Positions 1-11,303 of a stretch of 45,135 nt of DNA are shown here, piece by piece; the stretch's first letter is position 1, and the number at the start of each line of letters is the position of its first letter. The notes under the pieces are model-generated. The model saw nothing but the letters and a program-made list of their open reading frames with translations, searched no databases and had not been told where the DNA came from. The translations under genes and the position numbers were made by a program. The DNA is from Spongospora subterranea (Eukaryota; Endomyxa; Phytomyxea; Plasmodiophorida; Plasmodiophoridae), in contig OUQQ01000212.1 in the NCBI GenBank assembly GCA_900404475.1, positions 1 through 45,135 of the forward strand, in the 5' to 3' direction.

Positions 1-1
1 A

Positions 2-250
2 AAGAAGGAAACCATCAAGAAGTTCGAAAAAAATGTTGATCTTTCTAAGGATGACGAAACAGATACAGCAATCTCTAAGAAAAAGTTTTCGTTTCATCGA
101 ATGCTCCATCACTCTGTCTTGCCAAGACGACATGAACACCATCATCACCACCATCACAAAGATGAGCATGAACACGATCATGAACACGATCACGACCACG
201 ATCATGATCATGATCACGACCCCAAAGACGATTATGGATCAAAAAAATAA
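2..250 (+). CDS. 3' end of a gene with a His/Asp-rich C-terminal tail (partial)
   Basis: The frame starting at base 2 is open to a TAA at 248-250 and enters from outside the window. It gives about 82 residues: a lysine/acidic stretch, then a tail of His with Glu/Asp (six His in a row, then alternating His-Asp), ending in Asp-Tyr-Gly-Ser-Lys-Lys. Such tails bind Zn, Ni or Cu and occur in ZIP and CDF transporters and metallochaperones, but no family-defining domain lies inside the window. The overlapping frame from base 33 (95 residues, Thr/Ile/Met-rich) is the +1 shadow of the His codons. The frame is moderately sure; the function is not assigned. Confidence 0.55.
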   Translation, partial: KKETIKKFEKNVDLSKDDETDTAISKKKFSFHRMLHHSVLPRRHEHHHHHHHKDEHEHDHEHDHDHDHDHDHDPKDDYGSKK

Positions 251-620
251 TACGGCAAAGGAAAACAAATATATAAATTTACATTCCCTCATAATCACGT
301 TTCATTGTTCTCATGACTGATGATGCAGTAGTATTCTGTCACGACTTGACCCTGTAGCGTTTCTATGCACTCTACTTACACGTCTGAAGAATAACTGCAA
401 TCGCGTGCACAACTGAGAACTTGTAACAGAGTTTCATCGACTGGAAATATCGTGCGGAGCCCCATCAGATGATCGGACATGCCGTGCGGACTCCCATTCT
501 CTGATATATAACGTGTTCAGTTCTTTTCGTCCACTGTGCTGGGCAGAGACGAGGCGTTATCTCGCTGTCGTGTGGGATTTCTCTGTTTGCGCATTCACAC
601 TGGATTGATCGTCCTCGACC
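251..620. other. intergenic region, XRN2 upstream
   Basis: No coding frame supported by homology or clean splicing. It holds the 3' flank of the His-tail gene and the 5' flank of XRN2. I see no clear promoter element. The motif pair found before the ribosomal protein genes is absent. Confidence 0.5.
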
Positions 621-3600
621 ATGGGAGTTCCATCGTTTTATCGATGGTTGAGCGAAAAATATCCCAAAATTGTGACCAATGTCGTCGAAGATGATAAAGA
701 GGGGCTTGATACCTCGGCGCCGAATCCGAATCTAGTGGAATACGACAATTTATATCTCGACATGAACGGCCTTATTCATCCATGCTGTCACCCTGAAGGA
801 AAAGTAGGGCCCGTACTGTGTTGAATTGTCATTATCTCAACGTCCCCGTCCTAGCCTCAACCTTCGACGGAAGAAGAGATGATCTCGGATGTATTTCTTT
901 ATATTGACCGGATATTTGCCATGGTGAGGCCTAGACGTCTTTTGTACATGGCTATCGATGGTGTTGCGCCTCGCGCAAAGATGAACCAGCAAAGATCGCG
1001 GCGGTTCCGTGCTGCTCAGGAAATGGAAGAGCGGCGCGTTAAGGAGGATGAGATTAGAGATGCTTGGGCGAAAGAGGGCCGTCCCTTACCACCGCGAAAA
1101 CAAGCTAGCTGGGACCACAACGTTATTACGGTATGCGATTTCCAAGAAGTATTAATGCTCTTACCCTATCAGAACTTAATCTTCAGCGCGTTTTTTCTAT
1201 GATGCTTTCTGATCTTGCTCATTTAGCCCGGTACTCCTTTCATGCACAAATTAAGTCAGGCGTTGGTTTTTTACGTCAACCACCGCTTAACTACCGATCC
1301 CGGCTGGGCTAATGTAGGACAACGTTTCGTTCTTTTTTTTTTGTCATTTAACACGGAACATTTTAGATCCAGGTTATTTTTTCCGATGCCACCGTTCCAG
1401 GAGAAGGCGAGCATAAAATCATGAATTTTATTAGGGTTCAACGCGCTCAGACCGAGTTCCCTCCGAATCTTAAGCATGTAATATATGGTATGGACGCCGA
1501 CCTTATTATGCTTTCAATGGCCACCCATGAGCCGCATTTTACAATAATCAGAGAAACGGTTCTGTTTGGCAAGCAGAAGGTACTGTGCATGTGATATTGA
1601 TGCTCTCTGATCACTGATCTGTTATCTAGGGGTGTCATACTTGTGGCCAGGTCGGACATTTTGCAGCAGATTGTCAAGGTGCTGCCAAAGTCAAAGAAAC
1701 CGAGTTTGATGAGACTAATGCCGTCAAGGATTCTCCATTTCAATTTCTGAATATTTCTGTACTGAGAGAGTATCTTGCCCATGTAGGATTCAGAATTTGA
1801 TGGCCTGTTTTGTTCTAAATGTCTACTTACTTAGGAATTATATGTTGAAGATCTTCCATTTCAATGGGACCTTGAACGGGTAATCGATGACTTTGTTTTT
1901 CTGTGTTTTTTTGTCGGAAACGATTTTCTTCCTCATCTGCCATCGCTCGAGATCCGAGAAGGCGCTTTAGATGATTTGATGAAGCTGTATAAAGAGAAAC
2001 TTCCTGTTATTGGAGGGTATCTTACCGATGCGGGTGTTGTCAATCTCTCGCGTGCTGATGTTATTATGGATCACGTATTCATTTTCGTTTTTTTTTATGG
2101 CAATACTAATGTTCGCCTTTTAGGTTGGCTTGCAAGAAGCGGAACTGCTAAGGAGGCGGCATCGCAGTGAACAACGTAATAAGCAACGGCAAGATCAGCA
2201 AGACCGGGACAAACAGGCGAAGAAGGCTATGAAGCGTTCGAGATCAGAACCGAATATTGTTAGTGTTACATCCATTTTAGGAAGAACTGCCTCATAATTG
2301 TCCTTCAGGTAAGCGAAGAAACCATAGAGAGACGTAGCAAATCACGCCGTCATGATATACCTGCTGCCATTGCTATCGGAACTATGACTCCTGTATTACC
2401 TTCAGTTCGTGTGCGGACCCCTCACGGTCTAGTTTTCCGCTTCCTAATCATTAGTGAATGCTCACATTGACGCAGTCGTCGGTGCTCGTGGTAGATCTGA
2501 GGTAGATAATGCCTCTGCTGCTGATGCCCTTCGTTCATCAATCCTTGGGAAACCGTCGTTACCTACTGATATACCTGTCGCTAACCTGCCCGGACCCGAA
2601 ACCGAAATTGACGGCCCGTTAAATGTCAGTGTTGATCCAGAGATTCAATCCGTCGAGGATGATGACAACCACCGTTCCGGTAGTTCAACGCTCAGACAAT
2701 ACTCGCTGGCTTATTATTGGTTTCAGGTGTCTCACCAGCAGATATTTCTGATGAATTTTCTGTTTTCTTGAAGCAAACGTTAGAGGAACTTAATCGTGTT
2801 CCTGATGCGCCCGATACAATCATGTTCCACGAAGCTGGATATAAGGCAAGACGAATGATATTGTGATAATACTTAACTTTAACTATTGCTAACTCTCACA
2901 ATCAGGACCGCTATTACCTACAGAAATTCGGTTTTAAGCGGCCCGAAAACGATGCCGATATTAGGGAAGTCGCCCGTTGCTACACTCAAGGCCTTTGCTG
3001 GGTCATGTTGTACTACTACAAAGGGTGCCAATCCTGGGAATGGTATAAAACTTTCCGAAGTGTTTTTGTAAAGTAACTGTCAGTTTTCTAGGTTTTACCC
3101 TTATCATTATGCACCTTTTGCCTCTGATCTACGTAATATGGATCAGTTTGATGTTTCTCTAGAATTAGGCAAACCGTTTTCTCCATTCTCGCAGTTGATG
3201 GGGGTACTCCCGGCTGCCAGTTCTCATTGCCTTCCCCCAAAATATCGGGATCTCATGAAGTCTCCAACGTCTCCAATTCTACACTTTTATCCGACCGACT
3301 TCAAGGTTTGGCCTAGGTCTGACGTTATCGTTGGTCTAACAGTTTCGTAGATCGACCTGAATGGTAAAAAGTGGGCTTGGCAAGCTGTAGTTCTTCTACC
3401 GTTTATTGAGCAGAACTTGTTACTCTCAACCATTGATGGCGTTCGACATTCATTAACTGCCGATGAACAAGAACGTGATTGTATCGGCGCCGATTTCCTC
3501 TTTACTAGTTCTCTGCATAGCTTGGGAAATTCCATGGCAGCTCTATATCTGAAGTGTGGAAACTGCGACGCAGCTGAGCTTCGGAACTTTGTTGCTTCTA

Positions 3601-4553
3601 TTGATACAAGTAAAGTATGATCCGTTCTCGTCTTTTGCTCATGTAAGCACTAACATCGCCAATGTTTCTAGAGTGGTGGGATAGTCGGTCAAATATCTCC
3701 TTATTTAACGGCGGCTCGCCCAGCTGCAACTTTGAAGTTACACCTAGGGGCGTTTTCGCAAAAGTTGAAGCATAATCGCGCGGTGTCGACGAAGTTTATC
3801 TCTCCGGTCTTCACAACGCATAAAACTCAGCTTCTTCCTGGTTTCACACCCTCGTCTCCAATCTTATCAACAGAAGATTTTTCTACGGTTACTAGTTTCC
3901 GTCGTTATGGAGGTCGATCGTTGATGTTCAACTCTGGCGATAACAATCGAGCCGCCGCCACTGGATCGCAGCAGATCGTTTCGGCAGGTGGTATCCGCAT
4001 GGTTCAGCATAATCTTCCGAGGAGTCGCCAGTCCGATCAATTTCATGGATCTTACAACTGTAATTACGAATATCAGGCACACGGTCAAGATCAACGGTTT
4101 CAATCTCGTTCGTATCCCGAAGACGGTCGCAATCCCAGAGATAGAATGGAATATCCCCAGTCGTATGGACGCTCAGAACATCATGGAGATTACCGCCACC
4201 AACGTCACTATTCCTACGACCGTGATCTCCAAGCTTCTTCATATCATCAATCTAGATATGAACCATATCAATCGGAAAGCTCGTACAGTAATGATCATTT
4301 TCATCAGCGTTATCATGGATATGCGCCGGAATCGGCTTCCCAACGAGAAAGACCCATTGATGGAGACCCATATCGCAATCAGAATCAATCCGGTTATTAC
4401 CAACAGGAATACCCACCCTATGCTCACCATTCTGTAATCCAGCATCCTCCTCCTGCATACTCCAACCCTCGTCGCAACAATTTGCATTCCTCCTCCAATA
4501 GTGCCCCTTACCGGCATCATTCTTCTAATCGTGGTTCCACACCTCGAAGATAA
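621..4553 (+). CDS. XRN2: 5'-3' exoribonuclease 2 (XRN2/Rat1), 14 exons
   Basis: Nuclear 5'-3' exoribonuclease that degrades 5'-monophosphate RNA in rRNA processing and torpedo termination. The start [16 protein letters not shown] is the family N-terminus. Exons: 621-803, 855-1130, 1227-1313, 1367-1579, 1630-1782, 1835-2074, 2124-2258, 2309-2408, 2455-2679, 2727-2845, 2906-3042, 3092-3305, 3351-3614, 3672-4553, giving 1075 aa with all phases consistent. Visible hallmarks are [27 protein letters not shown], the acidic pair in [22 protein letters not shown], and a CCHC zinc knuckle ([14 protein letters not shown]) that marks XRN2 rather than XRN1. The second block includes YAPFASDL and LMGVLPAAS. 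The last ~200 residues are a Tyr/His/Gln/Ser/Arg-rich disordered tail. The intron after 2845 starts GCAAG, a likely GC-AG intron. No disruption seen. Exons 7-10 are the least conserved, so their junctions are less sure. Confidence 0.95.
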
Positions 4554-5089
4554 CATTTTATTATAAACAGACAAATGCATGGTCTAATTTCCTCGACTTT
4601 AAAAAAGGATTGGCAGTCGCGGTTGCCCAATGGAGATGGAATACGTCGTTCATATTTAGCTTAATCCCAACAAACAGACCGTCAAATCACAGGCAAGTTT
4701 CCCTGACATAATGAAGCAAACTGCAATATTGATACGGTAACATTTTAAAAACATACCGAGAATGTGCTCCGGTTCGATTTGAAAGGCGCCATCTAGCTAC
4801 ACAATCTGCGTTGGTCAAGTCATTCTACAATGCTGTTGTGGGTCGTCTTTATGGGCTGGTTGAAAAATATGAACATGATTATATATCACGAACATGTGTG
4901 TTATTAGAGCGCCATCATCTGGGATCCGATCTCTCTCATCGGCCTTCTAGATTGTCTGGACAGCGCCGTACACAGCTCTTTCCGGGCGGTCACCAGAATT
5001 GTAAGTAATCGTGATAGCTAAGATAGCGGAAGCGATCATTTTATTGACAGAGGAGTTAATAATATAACCGCTGCTGTGGCAGCCTGGCT

Positions 5090-6110
5090 GCAATTCCACC
5101 TCGATGTGCATTTGGCCGATCAACACATCGGGTGCCACACCATTTATCAAATAATAAGGTTTATGGCATGTAAACTTAATGCACCATCTGCCATCGTACC
5201 CTACCACTACTTGCCTGCAATATCAGAGCGCGCCTGTTCAGGATCGCTTTGCCACTGAAGCATTTGGCGCCAATGCTGCCAAAACAATGCCGACTGCCCA
5301 AATCGACAATCGCTGACAATTATGTGGTTGTCTTTCAGTACCTTGACGACACTTCCAAAGCGTGTGCCACTTCTGTGGCCGAGGATTGCTGTAGTTTTCA
5401 CTTTTCGAGACGTTTTCAGGGTACGTTATAGTATATTGGTTTATACTTGATTCAACACGTTGCCAGGTGTTTTGGTCCTGATATTTCCAGGCATCGCTTG
5501 TGCTTATTCACACGATGCTCACTGAAATCTCCTCGTGCGCTCTGTTCGAACGATTCACGATTGGGAGAATGCCAGTCGATTTTTACAACTACAGCGCATC
5601 CGGTTTTTCATCATGGGCCGGATCACGATGTCTCAAAAAGGTCGAAGCTGACCAAGGTCTGGTCAATCGTGGGTTATCCTAAGGTCTGTCATACGGCTGC
5701 TAAAGTTTGATCGGGATTGACGATATTGTGGCCGATGCCTCCCGGAAGAGGATGTTTGTTCGAGCGCCATCGGACGTGTGATCGTGTCGCGCAAGCGATA
5801 GCAGTGAGTCCCTTAGTTGGGACGCCAATATTCGCTGTCTTTTTGAACCGAACGACGGTCGATACTCTGTGCCCCAATTAGACAGAATTATAGCTGTTGC
5901 CTTTTGTTTCAGGAAGGTGTTTTGGCCGGTATGGACTCGAGTTCCAAAGTGATCAGCTCCGCGATGACGAAGCAGGTTCCCGACAACACATCGCAATACA
6001 GCTTATGTTTTTTTTACAGGTTGACATTGTGGCTGTCCTTGATAGCAAGATCGTATCCATGGGTTTCGGCGATTCATCTCACCAATGCCGAGCGCTGATT
6101 TGCAGTTTTG
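5090..6110. repeat. degenerate direct duplication, copy A
   Basis: This ~1 kb stretch is repeated in the same orientation at 6540-7470, with similar blocks in the same order: 5251-5380 with 6720-6850, 5500-5740 with 6880-7090, 5760-5900 with 7110-7270, and 5930-6100 with 7290-7460. A shared anchor is GCATTTGGCGCCAATGCTGC. Identity looks around 65-75% by eye. Both copies have stops in every frame, so this looks like two decayed copies of one gene or mobile-element segment. I could not identify the ancestor. Confidence 0.6.
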
Positions 6111-6539
6111 CAGGGCCATCCCGTTGGTCAGTTGTGTTCCCAGACTGCGGTTTTGAACGGATTCAAGAGCATCTGGTACTCAACTTCTGTGCGTTCATAT
6201 TTTGACATCGCGTATTTACAAGTCTGTAGGACAGAAATGCCATCAACAAGAAACAATATTGAATAAAAAAGTAATACATTAAACAAGTACTTTGAAATTA
6301 CTCACGAAAGAAATAATAATACGTCTGTTATCGGGAGGCGTCGGTCTACGAACGCCCAATGCAGACGCTGTGGATGTAAGTGGACATCTACACACACATT
6401 GAGATTTTCTTTAACTTGACTATGATAGGCTTCTGGACAAATCCCTATAACATCATGGACACATTCCCAATAGATCACGGTTTCAGACATGAGGAAAGAG
6501 GCGAAACTGAAGAGATTTCTGATTAGGCAACAACTGTAG

Positions 6540-7470
6540 TACCCGACGTCCATTTGGCCGTTGCTAGGTATAATTCACAGCACATCACCTATCGATGACA
6601 GGACTTTGACATCAATTACATACCACTTGATGCGCCATCTGCCATCATAACGTGACCAACTACAGGAGAATTTGAATAAGTTGAACAATCGCCTGTCTGT
6701 TGAGATTGATTGGGCGACCAAAGCATTTGGCGCCAATGCTGCGAAAAAGATGTCGACTGCCCAATGACAGTACATATAATGGTTTTCAGTGATGTGATGA
6801 TATTTTCAAAGCTGATGTCACTTCTGTCGTCGAAGACTCGAGTCGATATCCTGATGCTGTAGAAACAAATTTGATTCATGTATAATGAGCTCGCTAAAAT
6901 CTCCTTTTGCGCTCGAGTCCGAACGCTTTACCATTGGGAGAAAGCCAAATCGATTAGCTCATTTGATTTTCGTCATGAACCGGATCACGTTGTCGTGACA
7001 AGGTCGACGCTGACCCCGTCATGGCATGTCTGCACTACGGTTGCTTCGGTTCTAAGGAATTGACGATTTTGTGACCCGATGCTTTTTGGATTGTCATCCC
7101 GGCAGACGTAAAACTCATTGAACAATTCGAGCGCAATCGGGCGAGGAAATGCATGTCTCGACGGCGATAGTGCTGGCCACCATGGCTGGAACGTATTGAC
7201 AGTTAATTCGAACCGAGACACGGTCGATACTCTGCCCGAATTACATGGAATTATAGCTGATTGCCTTTGTTTCCCGGAGGTGACGTTAGCCGAAATGAGC
7301 TTTATCATGTGACAGTTCAGCTTAGCGATGACGAAGCCGGTTGACACTCTGCCCGACAATACATCTCTACACAACTTACGCCTCCTACAGGTTGACATTT
7401 TGGCTGGACTTCAGTGCAAGATGATATCCATGGGCTTCGGCGATCTTATCTCATCAATGCGATGCGGATC
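6540..7470. repeat. degenerate direct duplication, copy B
   Basis: Second copy of the unit at 5090-6110. Several short open stretches correspond between copies in meaning as well as bases (for example around 6790-6870 versus 5325-5400), suggesting the ancestor was coding on the + strand. It runs into the gag/protease relic after 7500, so both copies may be internal parts of a Ty3/gypsy-type element, but that link is only positional. Confidence 0.55.
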
Positions 7471-7516
7471 GCCACATTAAATGCAGATCGACGGCGATCC
7501 ATTTCCTTTGTTGTAA

Positions 7517-7980
7517 AGCTTTGGCCGTGGAGATGAAAATTGAGACAGCCGCCTCGTCAAAGTGCATTCGATGGCTGGAAGGCGTCAATTACCATCGGTA
7601 CCGGTCGAGAAGCCCCTTGAGCCGTCAGCTATCCGATCGGACCCAAGATCTGCTGCTCACTATACCGGTAGCGTCCTCGTTGCAACAGCTGGTCCATGAC
7701 GCCTTTACGGCTGGACCAGCGGTTGGAACAACGGAAGGTCTACCGGCCGTCGCAACGGAATCCTTTCGTCTCAGCCCGACCTGCCGAGCTTTGGCAGAAC
7801 CGAGCCCATATACCAGCGACACGAAATCCATTTCTCCCAACCAGACCGGTTGGGCAAAAGAATCCTCTCGACCGGTACCGATGGTAATTGACGCCCTCCG
7901 TCCATCGAATGCACATTCTACAACCCCGTTTGACGAGGTCGCTGGGTTAGCGGCTATTTCATCTCCATGGCCAAAGCTCA
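7517..7980. repeat. long imperfect inverted repeat (arms 7517-7610 and 7866-7980)
   Basis: The left arm (AGCTTTGGCCGTGGAGATGA, ending CCATCGGTACCGGTCGAGA) is found reversed and complemented in the right arm, with small insertions. The central 255 bases hold a further small dyad around 7690-7725 (GCTGGTCCA...TGGACCAGC). A 255-codon frame (7521-8288, non-ATG start) crosses the structure. It is low in recognisable protein features and is probably a by-product of the repeat. Confidence 0.6.
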
Positions 7981-8470
7981 CAACAGAGGAAAAGGATCGC
8001 GGTCGACGAGAGAAGGTCTCTGCATTTACTGTGGCGAATCGGGCCAAACCATATCAGCTCACAATCTGTAGCCAAGGTCGGAAAAAGTTCAAGGGCACCT
8101 CTGACAAATCGGCGCTGGTCGATGCCCGTAAACAATACATCTCGCTACCCAATTATACTTCACCCGACGAGCCTAACCCTTTATTCCACTGTTTTTCACA
8201 ATACGATAGAACCCATGCTCTGCTCTCCCCTGTTCCATTGACGTTCTTGCACCAAAGTCGTGCAATTCCATCTCGTCTCGCGCTTTGATAGATTGTGGTG
8301 CGACGTCATTATTCAGGTTGACCGAACTATTGCTACGAATGACCACATGTCTCATCCCGCTACCTGTGTGTATAATCTCGTTCGCCGTTCACACCAGTAT
8401 GATGGATATCAAGGTCGCGAGTTGTGTTCACAGGATTGTTTAAAGTCAGTCGCGCCTTACATATAACGAC
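7980..8470 (+). pseudogene. gag zinc-knuckle / aspartic protease relic of an LTR retrotransposon
   Basis: Around 8010-8065, in a frame different from the long ORF, the sequence reads LCIYCGESGQTISAHNL then a stop. This is a CCHC-like gag knuckle in which the last Cys is missing. Around 8275-8310 another frame reads RALIDCGATSLF, the active-site block of a Ty3/gypsy-type protease with Cys where Ser or Thr is usual. A hydrophobic stretch (CLIPLPVCIISF) follows. Frames shift and stops intervene, so it is non-functional. No reverse transcriptase follows and no LTRs were found. Confidence 0.5.
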
Positions 8471-8592
8471 ATGGGGGCTGCCTTCGTGGTCAGACATCCC
8501 CGCCTGACTACCTAGAGTTATTCGTCTTCATCTTCCTCTCAAGTCGCACAGGGGCTGGAAGGTAATGGGGGTCGCTCCTAAAAGGCGCAATT

Positions 8593-8810
8593 CTGAAACT
8601 GGAGCCCAGCTGAAACAAGATTTGATTGCAGATATGTGGAACAAGCATGGGAATAATCGCTTTTACTCAGTAATTTTTGGCAATTGGGCTTTGCGTTTTT
8701 CTAACGCCTGCTGTTTTTTGCCAAAAAATACTAAGTAAAAGGGACTATATTTCCATGCTTGTTCCACATATCTGCAATCAAGTCTTGTTTCAGCTAAGCT
8801 CCAGTTTCAG
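8593..8810. repeat. near-perfect inverted duplication of a Harbinger transposase 3' end
   Basis: Arms of ~100 bases pair almost perfectly (outer ends CTGAAACTGGAG / CTCCAGTTTCAG) around a tiny loop near 8695-8710. Read on + from 8593, the left arm codes for SETGAQLKQDLIADMWNKHG and onward. The right arm on - codes for the same block, but its Gln codon CAG is TAG. Such an end (QxDLIxxxWxxxG) closes many Harbinger-type transposases. The palindrome is therefore best read as two transposase 3' ends joined tail to tail, not as an unrelated foldback MITE. Confidence 0.75.
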
Positions 8811-9803
8811 CATCGCGCGTCGCCATCATTCTGGCTGCCGTTGCACCAAATGAACCGTCAACCAGGTCGTCAGCGCAACGAAGTACCATGACGTTGCTGG
8901 TTCGCGCTCCTGCACTCACCGGTTCATCAAACTCTAGGTATTGACCCAGCTTGTGGCTGCTGCGTTCATCCTCTATCACCATATTGTGAAGGATTATGCA
9001 CGCATGCATTATCATTGACAGGCGAGAAACAGTCCATTTGCGACCAGGGAGCTTTGTAATCGCCCAGCGCGCCTGAATGACTCCGAATCCACGTTCCACA
9101 TCCTTCCTGATCGCCTCGTGCATCCTGGTGAAGAGCGCTTCTGCCTCACCAAGACGGTCCGGAATTGACTTCATAAACACATACCATCTTGGATATATGC
9201 CATCAACCAAGAAGTATGGCATGGTATAGGTGTCGTCATTAATGGTGAAGTAAACTGAATGGGATTTGTCGTTGACTAGATCATGCAGCAACGTTGATCT
9301 TTGGACAACGTTTCGTTCAAAGCGCCTGGTATTCCGAAATGAACGTGCCAAAACCAGAGTTCGCCATCCACCACTGCCTCGAGGGAAATCGATGCGCCTT
9401 CATGGCCCTTGAATTGTCCCTGCTTTGATTTGGGACATTTGTCCCATTTCAATTTGAAACAGTCTAGAGATTCTGTAGACCAGGAAATCCACGACCAGCA
9501 TTGACCCGAAGGATCCTCTCTAAGTCTTCTGACGTAGGAGCGCGTAAATACTTGCCAGCGATCACCCCAGCAGCGTGCTTGCTGGAAGGTAATCCGAAAC
9601 AACCTAATTGCAAGTGACTCAAGCAGCAAACAGTTGTTATTGCGGAAAATTAATGACAAAGTACGGGCGAATGAGGCAAATGAACAACGAGTATCTAACA
9701 GCGTGGTGAACAAGCGCGCGATACTCACACTAGAGAACCTCTCGCGTATGGCCGGGAGAATAGTACATGATCTTGTTTCGCCATCAAGCGCGACAAGAGT
9801 CAA
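8700..9803 (-). pseudogene. PIF/Harbinger-type transposase (DDE_Tnp_4-like), broken
   Basis: Two overlapping minus-strand frames carry the family blocks in order. The first (9276-9803) has an SLDCFKLKWDKCP block with the first catalytic Asp, then GQFKGHEGASISLEAVVDGE and WFWHVHFGIPGALN. The second (8794-9351) has STLLHDLV, YFLVDGIYP, the ERGFGVIQARW block with the catalytic Glu, and ACIILHNMVIEDE. A frameshift lies between them near 9300. A nonsense codon replaces Gln near the C-terminus, inside the 8593-8810 palindrome. The protein would be cut-and-paste transposase. This copy is dead. Terminal repeats were not found. Confidence 0.8.
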
Positions 9804-10446
9804 ATGGCGAGGACGACTGGCGCCTCCGGCCTCCGTCGATGGGCTGGCAGTCTACAGTCGGGTCGTAGATTGTACAGTTATGTGTACTCTACAGCAACAG
9901 TACAATGTCACTGTGTGTACACCTGATTTCTCATCGAATAAAACCGTGATGAAATGGACCAAAAGCGAATGGCGTTCCATGAGCTCGATACGGTCGACTT
10001 TTTTGTCGATAAGGAAAATAATGTCCAGAATAGATCTCCGAGTTTAGTTGGGGATCAGGGAGATAGCGACAGCAATGATGGAGTCCTGGTCAACTGCATT
10101 CAGAACTGGGATCTCAGTTCCGATATCACGGTATGAGGTGATCTCGTCGTCGATTTCCCTCAGTTTTCGTTCAATGATGAATAGCTTGATCGAGATACAG
10201 TAGGAAGTCTGAGAACTAGAACTCGCCGGCCGCCTTTGATAAGAAAGCCCAAGCACATTACTCTGCATGTCAACCACAGTGATACTTTGGAAAAGTACAA
10301 ACTTAACACCCCCAATTCATCTTTTGTTTCCCTAGTTTTCAACTTGGTTTATTTGAAAAATAACATTGTTTTTTAAGTCCGATTTGACAGATCGTGTTGG
10401 ATAGCGTATGGTTAGTCGATAGATCGTGCCTTATCTCATTGCTTAG
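9804..10446. other. intergenic region
   Basis: No gene supported. Short frames (9954-10136, 10044-10277) have no family features. The first exon and promoter of the zinc-finger gene at 10447 are probably here, but I could not place a convincing ATG exon. Confidence 0.4.
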
Positions 10447-11209
10447 GCCCTCCCGATTTTCGACTGCTTTTAACGCTTTCCTGGCGAAATCCTCTGCTGA
10501 TCACCAGGAACCCGTTGACCGTCGTACGACTACATGTCCCCAATGTTTTGTTCATCTTTTATCATCTGAACTGGTATCACATACTGAGCAGTGCCGACCA
10601 AGGCCTGCTTCCTCGAAAAGTTCAAGTTTAGACCTGGAAACAAGCCGAGTTTGTCGCAATTGTCGGTTGTTCTTCCCTACATTGGATGCATTACAAACTC
10701 ATGTTTGCCACAATAAGGCTGATTCAAGAAGTTCCCACTTTCCCTCGTCGAAGTCGTTTCATGCGTCGGTTCTGAAGAATTGTCTGTCTTGTGGAGCCGT
10801 TGATAAAATCGGGTATTTCTGCTCTCGATGCGGATGTCCTCTGACGTCCAGTAGCTCCATCAAGAAACCGGCAGCCGCAGCATCGAAGTCACCCATTAGG
10901 TTCCCCCCTGCTGTTCATGTTCGAAGATCGCCCATTCCTCAAAAACGCACCACTTCTTGTCATTCCATATCCAGGAGGCCTCTCAATGACCATAAGGTCG
11001 AGACTGGGGCAGCACAACCGACGAAAAACAGCTTGCCTAAAGTGGTGGAGTGCCCTCACTGTTGGAGGAAGTTCAGCCGTTCCGCTGCAGATCGTCATAT
11101 CGATATTTGCTCCAATGTGATCAATAAGCCAAGTCCATTACGGCGCCCAACCGCCGCTCTGTCCAGAAAATTATCCATCATCGAGGCGAAACCTGTTTTC
11201 CGACGGTGA
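10447..11209 (+). CDS. C2HC-type zinc-finger protein (ZC2HC1-like), 5' exon unresolved
   Basis: The frame runs from a likely acceptor (TAG at 10444-10446) to a TGA at 11207-11209, about 253 residues. It has four zinc-binding clusters: CPQCFVHLLSSELVSHTEQC, then CRNCRLFFPTLDALQTHVC, a CxxC...CxxC ribbon (CLSCGAVDKIGYFCSRCGC), and the most typical C2HC finger ECPHCWRKFSRSAADRHIDIC. Basic Ser/Pro/Lys-rich linkers separate them. The last finger matches the ZC2HC/ZNF474 family, whose members are often linked to cilia or are uncharacterised. The frame also reads back to 10394 without an ATG, and a GT at 10405 fits a donor, so a first exon lies upstream. The first codon is not known. Confidence 0.75.
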
Positions 11210-11303
11210 CAGGCACTGAATACCTCTAGCACATCGGTAGAAGTATATTCTCCAGACTTATTATTTCAATTAAAATGTCTTATTACTTTAGAATGAATCT
11301 TGG

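Noticed and set aside
3867..4242. minus-strand frames over the XRN2 tail
   Set aside because: They are shadows of the low-complexity Tyr/His/Gln codons of the last XRN2 exon.
7625..8047. 140-codon minus-strand frame
   Set aside because: It arises because the region is an inverted repeat, so both strands look open. No domain seen.
7521..8288. 255-codon plus-strand frame
   Set aside because: It starts at a non-ATG codon, spans an inverted repeat, and the recognisable gag and protease motifs lie in other frames.
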